From NCBI RefSeq assembly GCF_913773735.1, contig NZ_CAJYEB010000040.1, positions 35,372-99,371 on the forward strand: 64,000 nucleotides of DNA. The letters run 5' to 3'. Position numbers and translations under genes: made by a program. The notes under the pieces are model-generated. The model saw only the letters and a list, made by a program, of their open reading frames with translations, had not been told where the DNA came from and ran no database searches. Positions 8,265-17,177 of the stretch are shown here, piece by piece (positions within the stretch are counted from its first letter, which is position 1; each line of letters begins with the position of its first letter). The stretch comes from an uncultured Massilia sp. GTDB lineage: Bacteria > Pseudomonadota > Gammaproteobacteria > Burkholderiales > Burkholderiaceae_D.

Positions 8265-9149
8265 ATGCTCGGCAGCACTGTCCTGGAAGTCGCGATCGGC
8301 CTCACGTTTTGCTATGGCACGCTCGCCCTGATCGTCACCACCCTGCAGGAAGCGCTGGCGGCGGCGTTCCGCCTGCGCGCCAACACCCTGCTGGCGGGCA
8401 TCAAGAGCATGCTCAACGATCCCCATTTCGACGGGCTGGCGCGCGCCGTCTACGCCCATCCGCTGGTCAACCCGCATGCGGACGGCAGCGCCCGCACCGA
8501 GCGCGAACTGCCGTCGCGGCCGTCCTACATCGAACCGGCGCACTTCGCCATCGCCCTGGTCGACAGCCTGTGGCAGGCGCCGGCCGGGTTCGCGCAGCTG
8601 GGCGGCGCCATCGACACCATCCCCGACCCGCAGCTGCGCCGCGCCATGCAGGGCCTGTACGGCCGTGCACGCGACCTGCAGCAATTCCAGGACATGCTGG
8701 CCGGCTGGTTCGACAATGCGATGGCGCGCATGTCGGGCGCCTACAAGCGCAGCCAGCTGCTGGTGTCGCTGCTGGTCGCCCTGCTGCTGGCCATCCTGTT
8801 CAACGTCGACAGCATCCACCTGTTCCGCACGCTGTGGCAGCAGCCGACGCTGGTGGCCCACCTGCGCGACGTGCCCGGCGCGCTCGACGACGGCACGCTG
8901 AACGCCCTGATGGCGCTGCCGATCGGCTGGAACGGGCTGCCGAAGGCGCTCGACGGCGACTTCGCGCTGCAGGCGGCCGGCTGGCTCATCACGGCCTCGA
9001 CGGCCCTGTTCGGCGCGCCGTTCTGGTTCGACCTGATGCAGCGCGTGGTGCGCCTGCGCGGCACCGGCGCCAAGCCCGACGAGCTGCCGCTGGCGCTGCG
9101 CGTCGAAGGCCGGATCGCCGCCTCGGCGACGGCCACGCCGGCGCCGTGA
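8265..9149 (+). CDS. Membrane protein of unknown function (294 aa)
   Basis: Begins at the ATG at 8265 with GGAG about 10 nt upstream. Three membrane segments are likely: residues about 5-32 (LEVAIGLTFCYGTLALIVTT), 160-185 (LLVSLLVALLLAILFNV) and 235-262 (AAGWLITASTALFGAPFWFDLM), leaving a soluble loop of about 125 residues after the first. The C-terminal GAPFWFDLMQRVVRLRGTG stretch looks like a conserved signature of an uncharacterised family. No enzymatic motif is seen. It stands alone between folE and nudC, which are on the other strand. Confidence 0.8.
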   Translation: MLGSTVLEVAIGLTFCYGTLALIVTTLQEALAAAFRLRANTLLAGIKSMLNDPHFDGLARAVYAHPLVNPHADGSARTERELPSRPSYIEPAHFAIALVDSLWQAPAGFAQLGGAIDTIPDPQLRRAMQGLYGRARDLQQFQDMLAGWFDNAMARMSGAYKRSQLLVSLLVALLLAILFNVDSIHLFRTLWQQPTLVAHLRDVPGALDDGTLNALMALPIGWNGLPKALDGDFALQAAGWLITASTALFGAPFWFDLMQRVVRLRGTGAKPDELPLALRVEGRIAASATATPAP

Positions 9150-9158
9150 CGGGAGCGT

Positions 9159-9977
9159 TCACTCCGGCGGCCGGTGGGCGTCGACCAGCATGCTCGAGAT
9201 CGACACCTGCGGCACCCGCTCCGGCCACGCGTCGCCCGGCCCGAACCAGCGCGCCTCCACGATTTCCGCCGGGTCCACGCGGATCTCGCCGTCCAGGTAG
9301 TCGGCCGTGAACGCGATCATCAGCGAATGCGGGAACGGCCAGGACTGGCTGCCGAAATAGCGCAGGTTGTGCACGCGCAGGCCGACTTCCTCGAACACTT
9401 CGCGGTGCACCGCTTCCTCGACCGACTCGCCGGCCTCCAAAAAGCCGGCCAGCGGCACGAAGCGCTTGACCGTGTACTGGGCGTGCTGGGCCAGCAGCAC
9501 CTGGTCGCCGCGCCGCACCAGCACCATCATCGCCGGCGAGATGCGCGGATACGCCATGTGGCCGCAGTGCGCGCACTTGAAGCAGCGCTCGCCCGCCGCC
9601 AGCAGCATGCCGCTGCCGCAGGCGCCGCAGAAGCGGTGCGTGCGCGCCCATTCCGCCAGCTGCGCCGCGCGCGCGGCCACGCCCAGCAGCGCCTCGTCGA
9701 ACTCGCCGAACAGCGAACGCAGGCCGCGCCAGGCATGGCCGGCCGGCAGCGGCGCCTCGACGTCGGTCCAGCCGGCTTCGGCATAGCGGCCGTCGAGCAG
9801 GCCGACCGGCTGCATGCGCAGCGGGTCGACGCCGAGGCCGCGCAGCACGTCGCGGTCCGGCAGGGCCAGGTCGGCCTCGCGCACCAGCAGGCGTCCGGCA
9901 TGGAAAAGGAAGGTCAGCGGCGCGGCGTCGTCGCGGGGCGCCAGCAGCGGGGTGAACGAGGCGGGAGTCTGGAGCAT
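9159..9977 (-). CDS. nudC: NAD(H) pyrophosphatase / NAD-capped RNA decapping Nudix hydrolase (272 aa)
   Basis: Has the zinc ribbon (Cys117, Cys120, Cys135, Cys138), the Nudix box GX5EX7REXXEEXG at about residues 178-200 (GFLEAGESVEEAVHREVFEE) and the NudC-specific SQ.WPFP.S motif (SQSWPFPHS, residues 210-218; Ser replaces the usual Pro). It cleaves NADH to NMNH and AMP and removes NAD caps from RNA. The start at 9977 (MLQTPASF) is preferred; an in-frame ATG at 10004 would add nine residues, and neither has a convincing ribosome-binding site. Confidence 0.92.
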   Translation of the reverse strand: MLQTPASFTPLLAPRDDAAPLTFLFHAGRLLVREADLALPDRDVLRGLGVDPLRMQPVGLLDGRYAEAGWTDVEAPLPAGHAWRGLRSLFGEFDEALLGVAARAAQLAEWARTHRFCGACGSGMLLAAGERCFKCAHCGHMAYPRISPAMMVLVRRGDQVLLAQHAQYTVKRFVPLAGFLEAGESVEEAVHREVFEEVGLRVHNLRYFGSQSWPFPHSLMIAFTADYLDGEIRVDPAEIVEARWFGPGDAWPERVPQVSISSMLVDAHRPPE

Positions 9978-10147
9978 GGTATCCGTAGGGGCGCAGATGA
10001 GCATAGGAAACTGATCGTTCGATCATACCGGCTTTCGCCCGGGCCTTCAGCGCATGAACTAATCCGGCTCATCCGACTCCAACGCTTTGCTGGACAGTAG
10101 CGGGCCGCCGCACGGGCAGCCGCTGGCGAACACGCGAGGAGGAAGCC

Positions 10148-11831
10148 GTGAACGATGCCCCGGTCGTACTCGGAATCAATCGATCCCAGGACGCCGCCGC
10201 CTGCCTCATGCAGGGCGGCCGGGTGCTGTGGGCGATCCGCAAGGAACGCCTCGTGCGCCACGGGCAGGCGCGCGGCGGGCCTGGCGATGTCCGCGACGTC
10301 TACGGCCCGCGCCTGCCCTGGCCCGCGCGTCCGGTGGACGTCGTGGTCGAATGCGTCGCGCCGGACGACGAGGCGCACGATCCGGCCCCGTACCGGGACG
10401 AGCTGGCCGCCGCGCTGCGGCTGGCCCCCGCCTGCCGGCATGCGCGCATCTCGCAGCACCTGGCCCACGTCCACGGCGCCTTCCACCCGTCCCCGCTGCG
10501 CGACGCCGCGGTGCTGGTCACGGGCCCGGGCAGCCCGGCGGCGCGCCTCGCCGACCACTGGAGCGGCGCCGCCTGGGTGCCGGGCACCTGGATCGAAGTG
10601 GCCTCGTGCTACCGCGCCGACCGCGAACGCGTGCACTGCATCGGCAAGCAGCTGTGGGACGGCGACGCCGCCCACGCGGCCGGCCTGGGCATGTTCCACA
10701 CCCTGCTCGCCGGCATTGCGCCCGCCGGCGCGGACCGCACGGCGTGCGCACCGGCGCGCCGCGGCGATCCCGACGCGCCCGGCCTGCCGCCGCTGGACGT
10801 GGACGCCGGCCAGGTACGCATCCCGCCCGCCTGGATCGACGCCCTGGGCGACGGCGGGCGCCGGCGCGACGGCCGGCCCGGCGCGGCGCCCGGCCACGCC
10901 GCCGCTGCCGCTGCCGACCTGGCGGCGGCCGGGCCGGCGCGCCTTCGAGGAGGCGCTGCTCGCGGTGGCGCGCTGGCTGCATGCCGAAACCGGCCTGGGC
11001 AGCCTGTGCCTCGCGGGCGACGCGGCCCTGGACGGCCTGGCCAACGCCCGCCTGCTGCGCGAGACGCCGTTTCGCAACGTGTTCGTGCCGCCGGCCCCGG
11101 ACCGTGCCGGCATGGCGCTCGGCTGCGCGCTGTACGGCCTGACGGCGCTGGCCGGGCAGCGCGACACCTGGCGCTGGACCCGCGACGACCTCGGCCCGGC
11201 GCAGGCGCCCCAGCACGTCGCCGCGGCGCTGGCCGGACACGCCGACCTGCGCATCGAACGGCTGCCCGACGCGGCATCCCTGTGCGCGCGCATGCTCGCG
11301 CTGCTGTGCAGCGGCCGGGTGCTCGGCCTGTTCCAGGGCAGCAGCGAGTTCGGCCCGCGCGGGCTGGGCCAGCGCAGCATCCTGGCCGACGCGCGCGGCG
11401 CCGGCATGCATGGCTGGATCCGGGCCGGCACCGGGCAGCCCGCGGGGTCCGCGCCGCCGGCATGCATGGTGCTCGAAGAGCGCGCCGCGGCCTGGTTCGA
11501 CCTGCCCGGCGCCTCGCCCTTCCGCCAGTACGCGGCGCCGCTGCGTCCCGCGCAGGCCGCGCGGGTACCGGCCATCGCCGATGCCGGCGGCCTTGCCTGT
11601 GCGCAGACGGTCGGTCCGGAAGGCGACCCGTTGTTGCGCAGCCTGTTGCAGGGTGTCGAGGCACGCACCGGCGTGCCGGTCCTGCTCGCCGCCGACCTCG
11701 CCGGCCGCGACGAACCGCTCGCCGAGACCCCGGCCGAGGCCGTGGCGCTGTTCCAGCGCACGCCGCTGCATGCGCTGGCCATGCCGCCCTTCCTCGTCAC
11801 CAAGCGCGTCGAGCCGGCGCTGCCGCCGTGA
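10148..11831 (+). pseudogene. NodU/CmcH-family carbamoyltransferase, interrupted by a frameshift near 10920-10950
   Basis: The first part (GTG/ATG at 10148, frame 2) encodes the Kae1-like N-domain (VLGINRSQDAAACLMQGGRV, SQHLAHVHGAFHPSPL). After about 10920 the family similarity moves to frame 3: RRAFEEALLAVARWLHAETG, then LCLAGDAALDGLANARL and the C-domain GLFQGSSEFGPRGLGQRSIL, ending at 11831. One extra base (or two missing) in the G/C run around 10920-10948 explains the switch. Frame 2 stays open by chance to 13021, so a naive call gives a false 957-aa fusion. Several motifs are degenerate: the usual NTSFN is AADLAG and the RE.FRPFAP stretch is lost, so decay may predate the shift; a sequencing error is also possible. 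It would carbamoylate a sugar or polyketide hydroxyl. Confidence 0.7.
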
Positions 11832-11902
11832 TCCCGTCCGACCGGCTGCCGGCCCTGCCAGCCATGCCGGCAATGCCGCCTGCGCGGGAGTGGCACCAAC
11901 CG

Positions 11903-11947
11903 CGCATCGAACGCCATCGCATCGAACGCCGCCGCATCGAACGAGAA
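11903..11947 (+). repeat. 15-bp tandem repeat, three units
   Basis: The unit CGCATCGAACGCC plus two variable bases occurs three times in a row (11903, 11918, 11933), the last copy diverging at its end. It fills the leader between the carbamoyltransferase stop and the glycosyltransferase ribosome-binding site, so it is probably untranslated. Confidence 0.8.
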
Positions 11948-11968
11948 CCAGACCGGAAGGAACCGACC

Positions 11969-13021
11969 GTGTACCGCCGACCGCTGCTGCAACGCCTCGA
12001 CCTGCCCTCGGTCGTCGTGTTCCGGGCGCGCCACCTGGGCGACATGCTGTGCGCCGTGCCCGCCCTGCGCGCCCTGCGCGCCGCCCTGCCGCGCACGCAC
12101 ATCGCGCTCGTCGGACTGCCCTGGGCACAGCAGTTCGCGGACCGCTTCGCCCACTACGTGGACGAATTCATCCCCTTCCCCGGCCATCCGCTGCTGCCCG
12201 GGCAGGCGGTGCGCCAGGACGGCCTGGCGCGCTTCTACCACGGCCTGTGCGCGCGCGGCTTCGCGCTGGCGATCCAGCTGCACGGCAGCGGCGACGCCAG
12301 CAACGAGATCGTCAGCGGCTTCGGCGCGCGCGCCATGGCGGGCTTCTGCCGCGGCGCTGCCGTCGCACGCGAGCACATGGTGCTGTTTCCGTATTCCGAC
12401 GTCGGCGCCGAGCCGGAACGGCTGCAGCGCCTGATGCAGCAGCTGGGCGCCTCGCAGGCGGGAAGCGCGCTGGAATTCCCGCTGTCGCGCCAGGACGACG
12501 AGGCATTGCGCGACAGCGGCGTCGGCGCCGGCCTCGCGCCCGGGTCCTACCTGTGCATCCATCCGGGCGCGCGCCGGCGCGACGCCTGCTGGCCGCCGCA
12601 ACGCTTCGCCGAGGTCGGCGACCGCCTGGCCGCCGAGTTCGGCCTGCAGGTCGTGCTGACCGGCGCGGCCGACGAAGCGGACCTGACCGCCGCGGTGGCC
12701 GCGCACATGCGCCACGCGGCGATCGATGCGGCCGGTGCGCTCCCGCTCGGCGCGATGGCGGCGCTGCTGCGCGACGCGCGCCTGCTGCTGTGCAACGACA
12801 CGGGCGTCTCGCACATCGCGGCGGGATTGCAGCTCAGGAGCGTGGTGGTGTTCCGCCAGCCCGACATCGCGCGCTGGGCGCCGCTCGACCGCCTGCTGCA
12901 TCGCTGCATCTGGGACCCGGACGCGGAGCGCGCCAGGGTGGTGCTGCAGCATGCGCGCGCGCTGCTGTCGGACACGTCGCCGGGCCGGCAGCGCAGCGTC
13001 GGCATATGGCCCTACTGGTGA
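11969..13021 (+). CDS. Glycosyltransferase family 9 (heptosyltransferase-like) protein (350 aa)
   Basis: The GTG at 11969 is preceded by GGAAGGA about 8 nt upstream and begins MYRRPLLQRLDLPSVVVFRARHLGDMLCAVPALRAL, the ADP-heptose:LPS heptosyltransferase signature. The second domain has CIHPGARRRDACWPPQRFAEVGD and LLLCNDTGVSHIAAGL, the donor-binding half of the GT-B fold. Such enzymes transfer heptose or related sugars from nucleotide donors at the cytoplasmic face during LPS or glycan assembly. It follows the carbamoyltransferase by 137 bases in the same direction; the pair may decorate a surface glycan. Confidence 0.88.
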   Translation: MYRRPLLQRLDLPSVVVFRARHLGDMLCAVPALRALRAALPRTHIALVGLPWAQQFADRFAHYVDEFIPFPGHPLLPGQAVRQDGLARFYHGLCARGFALAIQLHGSGDASNEIVSGFGARAMAGFCRGAAVAREHMVLFPYSDVGAEPERLQRLMQQLGASQAGSALEFPLSRQDDEALRDSGVGAGLAPGSYLCIHPGARRRDACWPPQRFAEVGDRLAAEFGLQVVLTGAADEADLTAAVAAHMRHAAIDAAGALPLGAMAALLRDARLLLCNDTGVSHIAAGLQLRSVVVFRQPDIARWAPLDRLLHRCIWDPDAERARVVLQHARALLSDTSPGRQRSVGIWPYW

Positions 13022-13045
13022 ATGCCGTGCCGGCGCCGGGCGGCC

Positions 13046-14677
13046 TCAGGCCAGGGTCAGCGCCTGCGCTTGCGTCTGCGTTTGCGCCCGCATCTGCGCC
13101 TGCATCTGTGCCTGCGCCAGGCGGAACACGCCGGTCATCTGCGCCAGGGCGGCGGCGCGCGCTTCCAGCGACTGCGAAGCGCCGGCCGCCTCCTCGACCA
13201 TGGCCGCGTTCTGCTGCGTCACCTGGTCGATCTGGCCGATCGCATCGTGCAGCAGCTCGATGCCGATGCGCTGCTCCTGGCTCGCCGCCGTGATCTCGCC
13301 CACGATGTCGGCCACCCGGCGGATGCCCGCGACCACGTCGCGCATCGTCGCGCCGGCCTGTTCGACCTGGCGGTTGCCGTCGCCGATCTTCTCGACCGAG
13401 TCGGCAATCAGCGCCTTGATTTCCTTCGCGGCGGCGGCCGAACGCTGCGCCAGCGTGCGCACCTCGCTCGCCACCACGGCGAAGCCGCGGCCCTGCTCGC
13501 CCGCGCGCGCCGCCTCGACGGCGGCGTTCAGCGCCAGGATATTGGTCTGGAACGCGATGCCGTCGATGACCGCGATGATGTCGACGATCTTGCCGGCCGA
13601 CGCGTTGATGTTCCCCATCGTGTGCACCACGTCGGCCACCGCCGCGCCGCCCCGGGTCGCGACTTCCGACGCCGTGGCCGCCAGCGCGTTGGCCTGGCGC
13701 GCATTGTCGGCGTTCTGGCGCACGGTGGCGCTGAGCTGCTCGACCGCGGCCGCCGTTTCTTCCAGCGTGCCGGCCTGCTGCTCGGTGCGCACGGACAGCT
13801 CGGCATTGCCGGCGCTGATCTCGGCCGACGCGCCGGCGATCGCATCGGCGCCGGTACGCACTTCGCCGACGATGCGGGCGAGGCCGGCATTCATCTCGCG
13901 CAGCGCTCCCAGCAGCTGGCCGAATTCGTTGCGCGATTCCGGCCGGATGTCGCAGCTCAGGTCACCCTGCGCGACACGGCGGGCCACGTCCACCGCTTGC
14001 TCGAGCGGTCGCAGGATGGTGCGCACCAGGAACACGGCGGCGCCCAGGCCGACCAGGCAACCGGCCGCGATGATCAAGCCCATCAGGATATTACGGTTGC
14101 GGAATTCCTCATGGATCAGCGTGGCGTTGGCGTCGCTGCGCTCCACCAGGAACGCCTGCAGCGCCTCGTAGGCCGGCTGCGCCTTCTTGTAGCCCGGGTT
14201 GACCTGCCGGATCAGGATCCGCTCCGCTTCGCCCCACTGCCCGGCTTCGAGCGCCCTGGTGGCGGCCGCGATGTGGGCGACGCCCAGCCCGTCGCTCTGC
14301 GTGTACCACGCCCGCACCAGCGCCTTCGCCTCCTCGGTACGCAGGGAAGCGTCGAATTCGTCGCGCTCGCGTTCCAGCGCGCGGGTATTTTCCGCGATGG
14401 CCTGGTAATGCACCGACAAGGGGTGGTCGTGCATGGTGGCGTATTCGGTCGCCGGATTGTGCTGCAGGGCCTGCAGCAATTGGCTGCGGTTGGTTTCCAT
14501 GCGCAGCATCAGGTTGCCGATCATGGTGCGCTGCTGCGCGTCGCGCAGGACCGACGTCTCCAGGGTGGCCACGGCCTTGCTGGTGGCGAAGTACCCCATG
14601 GCGCCGACGGTCAGCACCACGGCGATGAGCACGGCGATGACGGCCGCGATGAGATATTTGATGCTCAGGTGTCGCAT
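13046..14677 (-). CDS. Methyl-accepting chemotaxis protein (543 aa)
   Basis: Architecture: TM1 at residues about 7-29, a periplasmic helical sensor domain to about 190, TM2 at about 195-217, HAMP (RTILRPLEQAVDVARRVAQG), then the signalling domain with the strictly conserved tip (IDGIAFQTNILALNAAVEAA, AGEQGRGFAVVASEVR). It should report ligand state to CheA/CheW. The C-terminal 25 residues are a low-complexity Ala/Gln/Met/Thr tail written by short repeats at about 13049-13120, without the NWETF CheR-tethering pentapeptide. It is divergent from the AraC gene; on its strand GGCGATAA (complement of 14795-14802) resembles a sigma-28 minus-10, weakly. Confidence 0.94.
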   Translation of the reverse strand: MRHLSIKYLIAAVIAVLIAVVLTVGAMGYFATSKAVATLETSVLRDAQQRTMIGNLMLRMETNRSQLLQALQHNPATEYATMHDHPLSVHYQAIAENTRALERERDEFDASLRTEEAKALVRAWYTQSDGLGVAHIAAATRALEAGQWGEAERILIRQVNPGYKKAQPAYEALQAFLVERSDANATLIHEEFRNRNILMGLIIAAGCLVGLGAAVFLVRTILRPLEQAVDVARRVAQGDLSCDIRPESRNEFGQLLGALREMNAGLARIVGEVRTGADAIAGASAEISAGNAELSVRTEQQAGTLEETAAAVEQLSATVRQNADNARQANALAATASEVATRGGAAVADVVHTMGNINASAGKIVDIIAVIDGIAFQTNILALNAAVEAARAGEQGRGFAVVASEVRTLAQRSAAAAKEIKALIADSVEKIGDGNRQVEQAGATMRDVVAGIRRVADIVGEITAASQEQRIGIELLHDAIGQIDQVTQQNAAMVEEAAGASQSLEARAAALAQMTGVFRLAQAQMQAQMRAQTQTQAQALTLA

Positions 14678-14749
14678 GTGATTGCACTGTCTGTAAAGGG
14701 TCGGCGCGGAAGGAATACGGTCGGAGAGGCGCCTGGCTCAAAACCGTCA

Positions 14750-14783
14750 TTTCTTTTCATTAATATCTATTATTGAAAAGAAA
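14750..14783. promoter_or_regulatory. AT-rich inverted repeat in the divergent MCP/AraC promoter region
   Basis: TTTCTTTTCA (14750-14759) and TGAAAAGAAA (14774-14783) form a perfect 10-bp inverted repeat with a 14-bp AT-rich spacer, in the 195-base region between the two divergent starts. The position and local AT-richness in a GC-rich genome suggest a regulator-binding site, possibly for the AraC protein (inference). Confidence 0.5.
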
Positions 14784-14872
14784 TAATCGTTGTATTATCG
14801 CCAGAATCGTCAATTCTTGCTGTACAGACACTTTGCAGATCGTCCAGAATAACTGACTTTTTCTCTTTTCAG

Positions 14873-15721
14873 ATGTTCCTCATGGACAAACTTTCAACCT
14901 TGCTGGGCCGCGTCGCCTTTCACGCGCGCGTCTTCTTCCATGGGGACTTCTGTGGCGCCAACCGGTTCGGGCCGGACGGCACGAGCGGCCACCTGCACCT
15001 GGTCCGCCAGGGGCCGGTCGAGTTCGTCCACGAGCAGGCGCCGCCGTTGCGCATCGAGGAGCCGGCGCTGGTGTTCTATCCGCGCGGCACCCGTCACGCA
15101 TTGCGCGTGCCGGAGGGCGCCACCGCCACGCTGCTGTGCGCGGAAATCGCGTACCAGGGCGGCTGCGTCCATCCGGTCGCGCGCGTGCTGCCCGACTGCA
15201 TGGCGATCCCGCTGCGCGAGCTGGCGTCGATGCGGCACACGCTCGACGTGCTGTTCGCCGAGGCCGAGGCGCGCGCGCACGGCTGCGACGTGATCCTCGA
15301 CCGCCTGTGCGACGTCCTGATGATCCAGGTGCTGCGCCACGAGTTCGCGCGCGGCAACCTCGACATCGGCATCCTGGCCGGCCTGGTCGACCGCCAGCTG
15401 GCGCCGATCCTGGACGCCATGCACACACGGCCGCACGAAGCCTGGAAGCTGCAATCGCTGGCGCAGCTGGCGTGCATGTCGCGCGCCGGCTTCGTGGAGC
15501 ATTTCCGCAACGTGGTCGGCATGCCGCCGATGGAATACCTGACGCGCTGGCGCATCGGCGTGGCCTGCAGGCTGCTGCGCGACGGCCTGTCGGTCAAGGC
15601 CGTCAGCGCCCAGGCCGGCTACACGAGCCCGCCCGCGTTCACGCGCGCCTTTACCGGACACGTGGGCATGTCGCCGCGCCAGTGGCTGCGCGAGCGCGCG
15701 GCCTTCGCGGCGGGCGACTGA
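14873..15721 (+). CDS. AraC-family transcriptional regulator with N-terminal cupin (282 aa)
   Basis: The N-terminal half (GHLHLVRQGPVEF, LVFYPRGTRHAL) is the cupin-6 ligand domain found in AraC regulators; the C-terminal 100 residues contain both helix-turn-helix motifs (WKLQSLAQLACMSRAGFVEHF and VKAVSAQAGYTSPPAFTRAF, then GMSPRQWL). A second in-frame ATG at 14882 is an alternative start. The ligand is unknown. The stop codon lies 6 bp before the IS1595 remnant, so the insertion or its deletion came very close to the 3' end. It may control itself or the divergent chemoreceptor. Confidence 0.88.
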   Translation: MFLMDKLSTLLGRVAFHARVFFHGDFCGANRFGPDGTSGHLHLVRQGPVEFVHEQAPPLRIEEPALVFYPRGTRHALRVPEGATATLLCAEIAYQGGCVHPVARVLPDCMAIPLRELASMRHTLDVLFAEAEARAHGCDVILDRLCDVLMIQVLRHEFARGNLDIGILAGLVDRQLAPILDAMHTRPHEAWKLQSLAQLACMSRAGFVEHFRNVVGMPPMEYLTRWRIGVACRLLRDGLSVKAVSAQAGYTSPPAFTRAFTGHVGMSPRQWLRERAAFAAGD

Positions 15722-15727
15722 ACAAAA

Positions 15728-15955
15728 GCGCGGCGCGATCCACCTGCAGAACGTGAACGGCTGGCACAGCCGCTTCAAGACCTGGCTGCTGCGCTTTCGC
15801 GGCGTGGCCAGCCGCTACCTGCTCGACTACTCGGGCTGGCAGCGGATACTGGACGACAAACGGCCGACCACACCGGCACTGCTGCTGCGCGCAGCGGTCC
15901 CGTTCGGCAAGCGGCCGGACGGCGGCACCCCTCATTCACTACCGCGAACAGCGCC
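15728..15955 (+). mobile_element. 3' remnant of an IS1595-family insertion sequence
   Basis: Bases 15728-15859 match 63869-64000 with three mismatches by my comparison (15822 and two near 15846). They encode the end of an IS1595-type transposase (AIHLQNVNGWHSRFKTWLLR..). The remnant ends in CGCGAACAGCGCC (15943-15955), the exact reverse complement of GGCGCTGTTCGCG at 63016-63028, the left end of the other copy, so this is the right terminal inverted repeat. About 79% of the element, including the left end and most of the transposase, is missing. Confidence 0.88.
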
Positions 15956-15958
15956 AAC

Positions 15959-15987
15959 AAAAAAAAGGCGGCGCCACCGGCGCCGCC
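15959..15987 (-). terminator. Rho-independent terminator of the MFS gene
   Basis: On the minus strand a 9-bp stem (GGCGGCGCC/GGCGCCGCC, 3-base loop, 15967-15987) is followed by eight T (complement of A at 15959-15966), 24 bases after the MFS stop. It lies directly against the IS remnant end. Confidence 0.9.
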
Positions 15988-16010
15988 CGACAAGGAAGAA
16001 CGGAAACGAC

Positions 16011-17177
16011 TTACTTGAGCATCGTCGACCGGCCGGCCACGACGGCGATCAGCAGCGCCAGGCCGCCCACGTAGGCGATGGCGATCTGCATGCCCAGGCC
16101 CTGGGCGATGGCGCCCAGCACCGGCGGCCCCATCAGGCTGCCGCTGTAGGCCATGCTGGCCACGCCCGCCAGCGCCGCCGGGCCTTGCGCGCCGGCCGCG
16201 CTGAACACGAACGGGAACACCAGCGACAGGCCCAGGCCGGCGACGGCAAAGCCGAACAGCGCGACATGGGCGTTCGGCGACAGCACGGCGAAGAACAGGC
16301 CGGCCGCACCCAGCATCGCACCGCTGGTCACCAGGGGACGGGCGCCGTAGCGCACCTTCAGCTTGTCGCCCACCAGGCGGGCCAGCAGCATCATCACCGA
16401 GAAGGCCGACAGGGCCAGCGGCGCCAGGCCGTCCGACGCGCCGAAGTGTTCTTTCAGGAACACGCCGCTCCAGTCGGCGATGCTGCCTTCGGCCATCGAC
16501 CCCAGGAAGCCGATCAGGCCCAGGAACAGCAGCGGACCGCGCGGCAGCGAGAACGCCTTCTTTTCGACGGTGGCGTGGCCCTCGTCCTCTTCCAGCATGG
16601 TATAGGCGGCATACAGCACGGCCGCCAGCGGCAGGGCCAGCATCAGGAAGTGGGTGGCCGGCAGGATGTGCAGGCTGGCCATCAGGCTGCCCAGCGTGGC
16701 GCCCGCCAGGCCGCCGGCGCAGCCGAGGCCGTGCAGCGTCGATAGTTCCGACTTGCCGGTGCGCTTTTCGCGGCTAGTGGCCGACGAGTTGATGGCGACG
16801 TCGAACGTGCTGGCGGTAATGCCCAGGCTCAGCACGGCCATCATCAGCAAGGGCACGGTCGGCGCCACGCCGATGGCCACCAGCACGCACAGCAGCGCCA
16901 GGCCCGACAGCAGCAGCGTCTTGCGCGCACCGAAGGCGCCCATCATGCGCGACGAGATCGGGTACGACAGCACGGCGCCGAGGCCGCCGCACAGCAGCAC
17001 CATCGACAGCGCCGAGTGCGAGACGTGCACGCGTTCGGCCATCGCCGGGATGCGGCCGGCCCAGGACCCCATGATCACGCCGAACAACGCGAACAGGATC
17101 GGCAAGGCATACGGCTGGGCTTGCGACAGGGACAGGTTGCGCGACGCAGTGCTGGAAACGGGCACGGGATGTTGCAT
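16011..17177 (-). CDS. MFS transporter, YbjJ-like (388 aa)
   Basis: Twelve hydrophobic segments, with the MFS loop motif recognisable in SSRMMGAFGARKTLL. The opening segment GVIMGSWAGRIPAMAERVHVSHSAL and the GLGCAGGLAGATLGSLMA region are typical of the YbjJ subfamily of the major facilitator superfamily. It is an inner-membrane, proton-coupled transporter or exporter of unknown substrate. I chose the ATG at 17177 (MQHPVPVSS) with a GAGAAGAGA stretch about 8-16 nt upstream; the longer frame to 17315 adds residues not resembling the family. Transcription ends at the strong terminator below 15990. Confidence 0.88.
   Translation of the reverse strand: MQHPVPVSSTASRNLSLSQAQPYALPILFALFGVIMGSWAGRIPAMAERVHVSHSALSMVLLCGGLGAVLSYPISSRMMGAFGARKTLLLSGLALLCVLVAIGVAPTVPLLMMAVLSLGITASTFDVAINSSATSREKRTGKSELSTLHGLGCAGGLAGATLGSLMASLHILPATHFLMLALPLAAVLYAAYTMLEEDEGHATVEKKAFSLPRGPLLFLGLIGFLGSMAEGSIADWSGVFLKEHFGASDGLAPLALSAFSVMMLLARLVGDKLKVRYGARPLVTSGAMLGAAGLFFAVLSPNAHVALFGFAVAGLGLSLVFPFVFSAAGAQGPAALAGVASMAYSGSLMGPPVLGAIAQGLGMQIAIAYVGGLALLIAVVAGRSTMLK

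Noticed and set aside
11903..11947. Tandem repeats as a possible CRISPR array
   Set aside because: Units are 15 bp and directly adjacent with no spacers, and no cas genes are present.
10148..13021. 957-aa open frame apparently fusing a carbamoyltransferase N-domain to a GT9 enzyme
   Set aside because: The carbamoyltransferase C-domain is encoded in another frame over 10950-11831, and the GT9 gene has its own GTG with a good ribosome-binding site, so the long frame is chance openness of GC-rich DNA.
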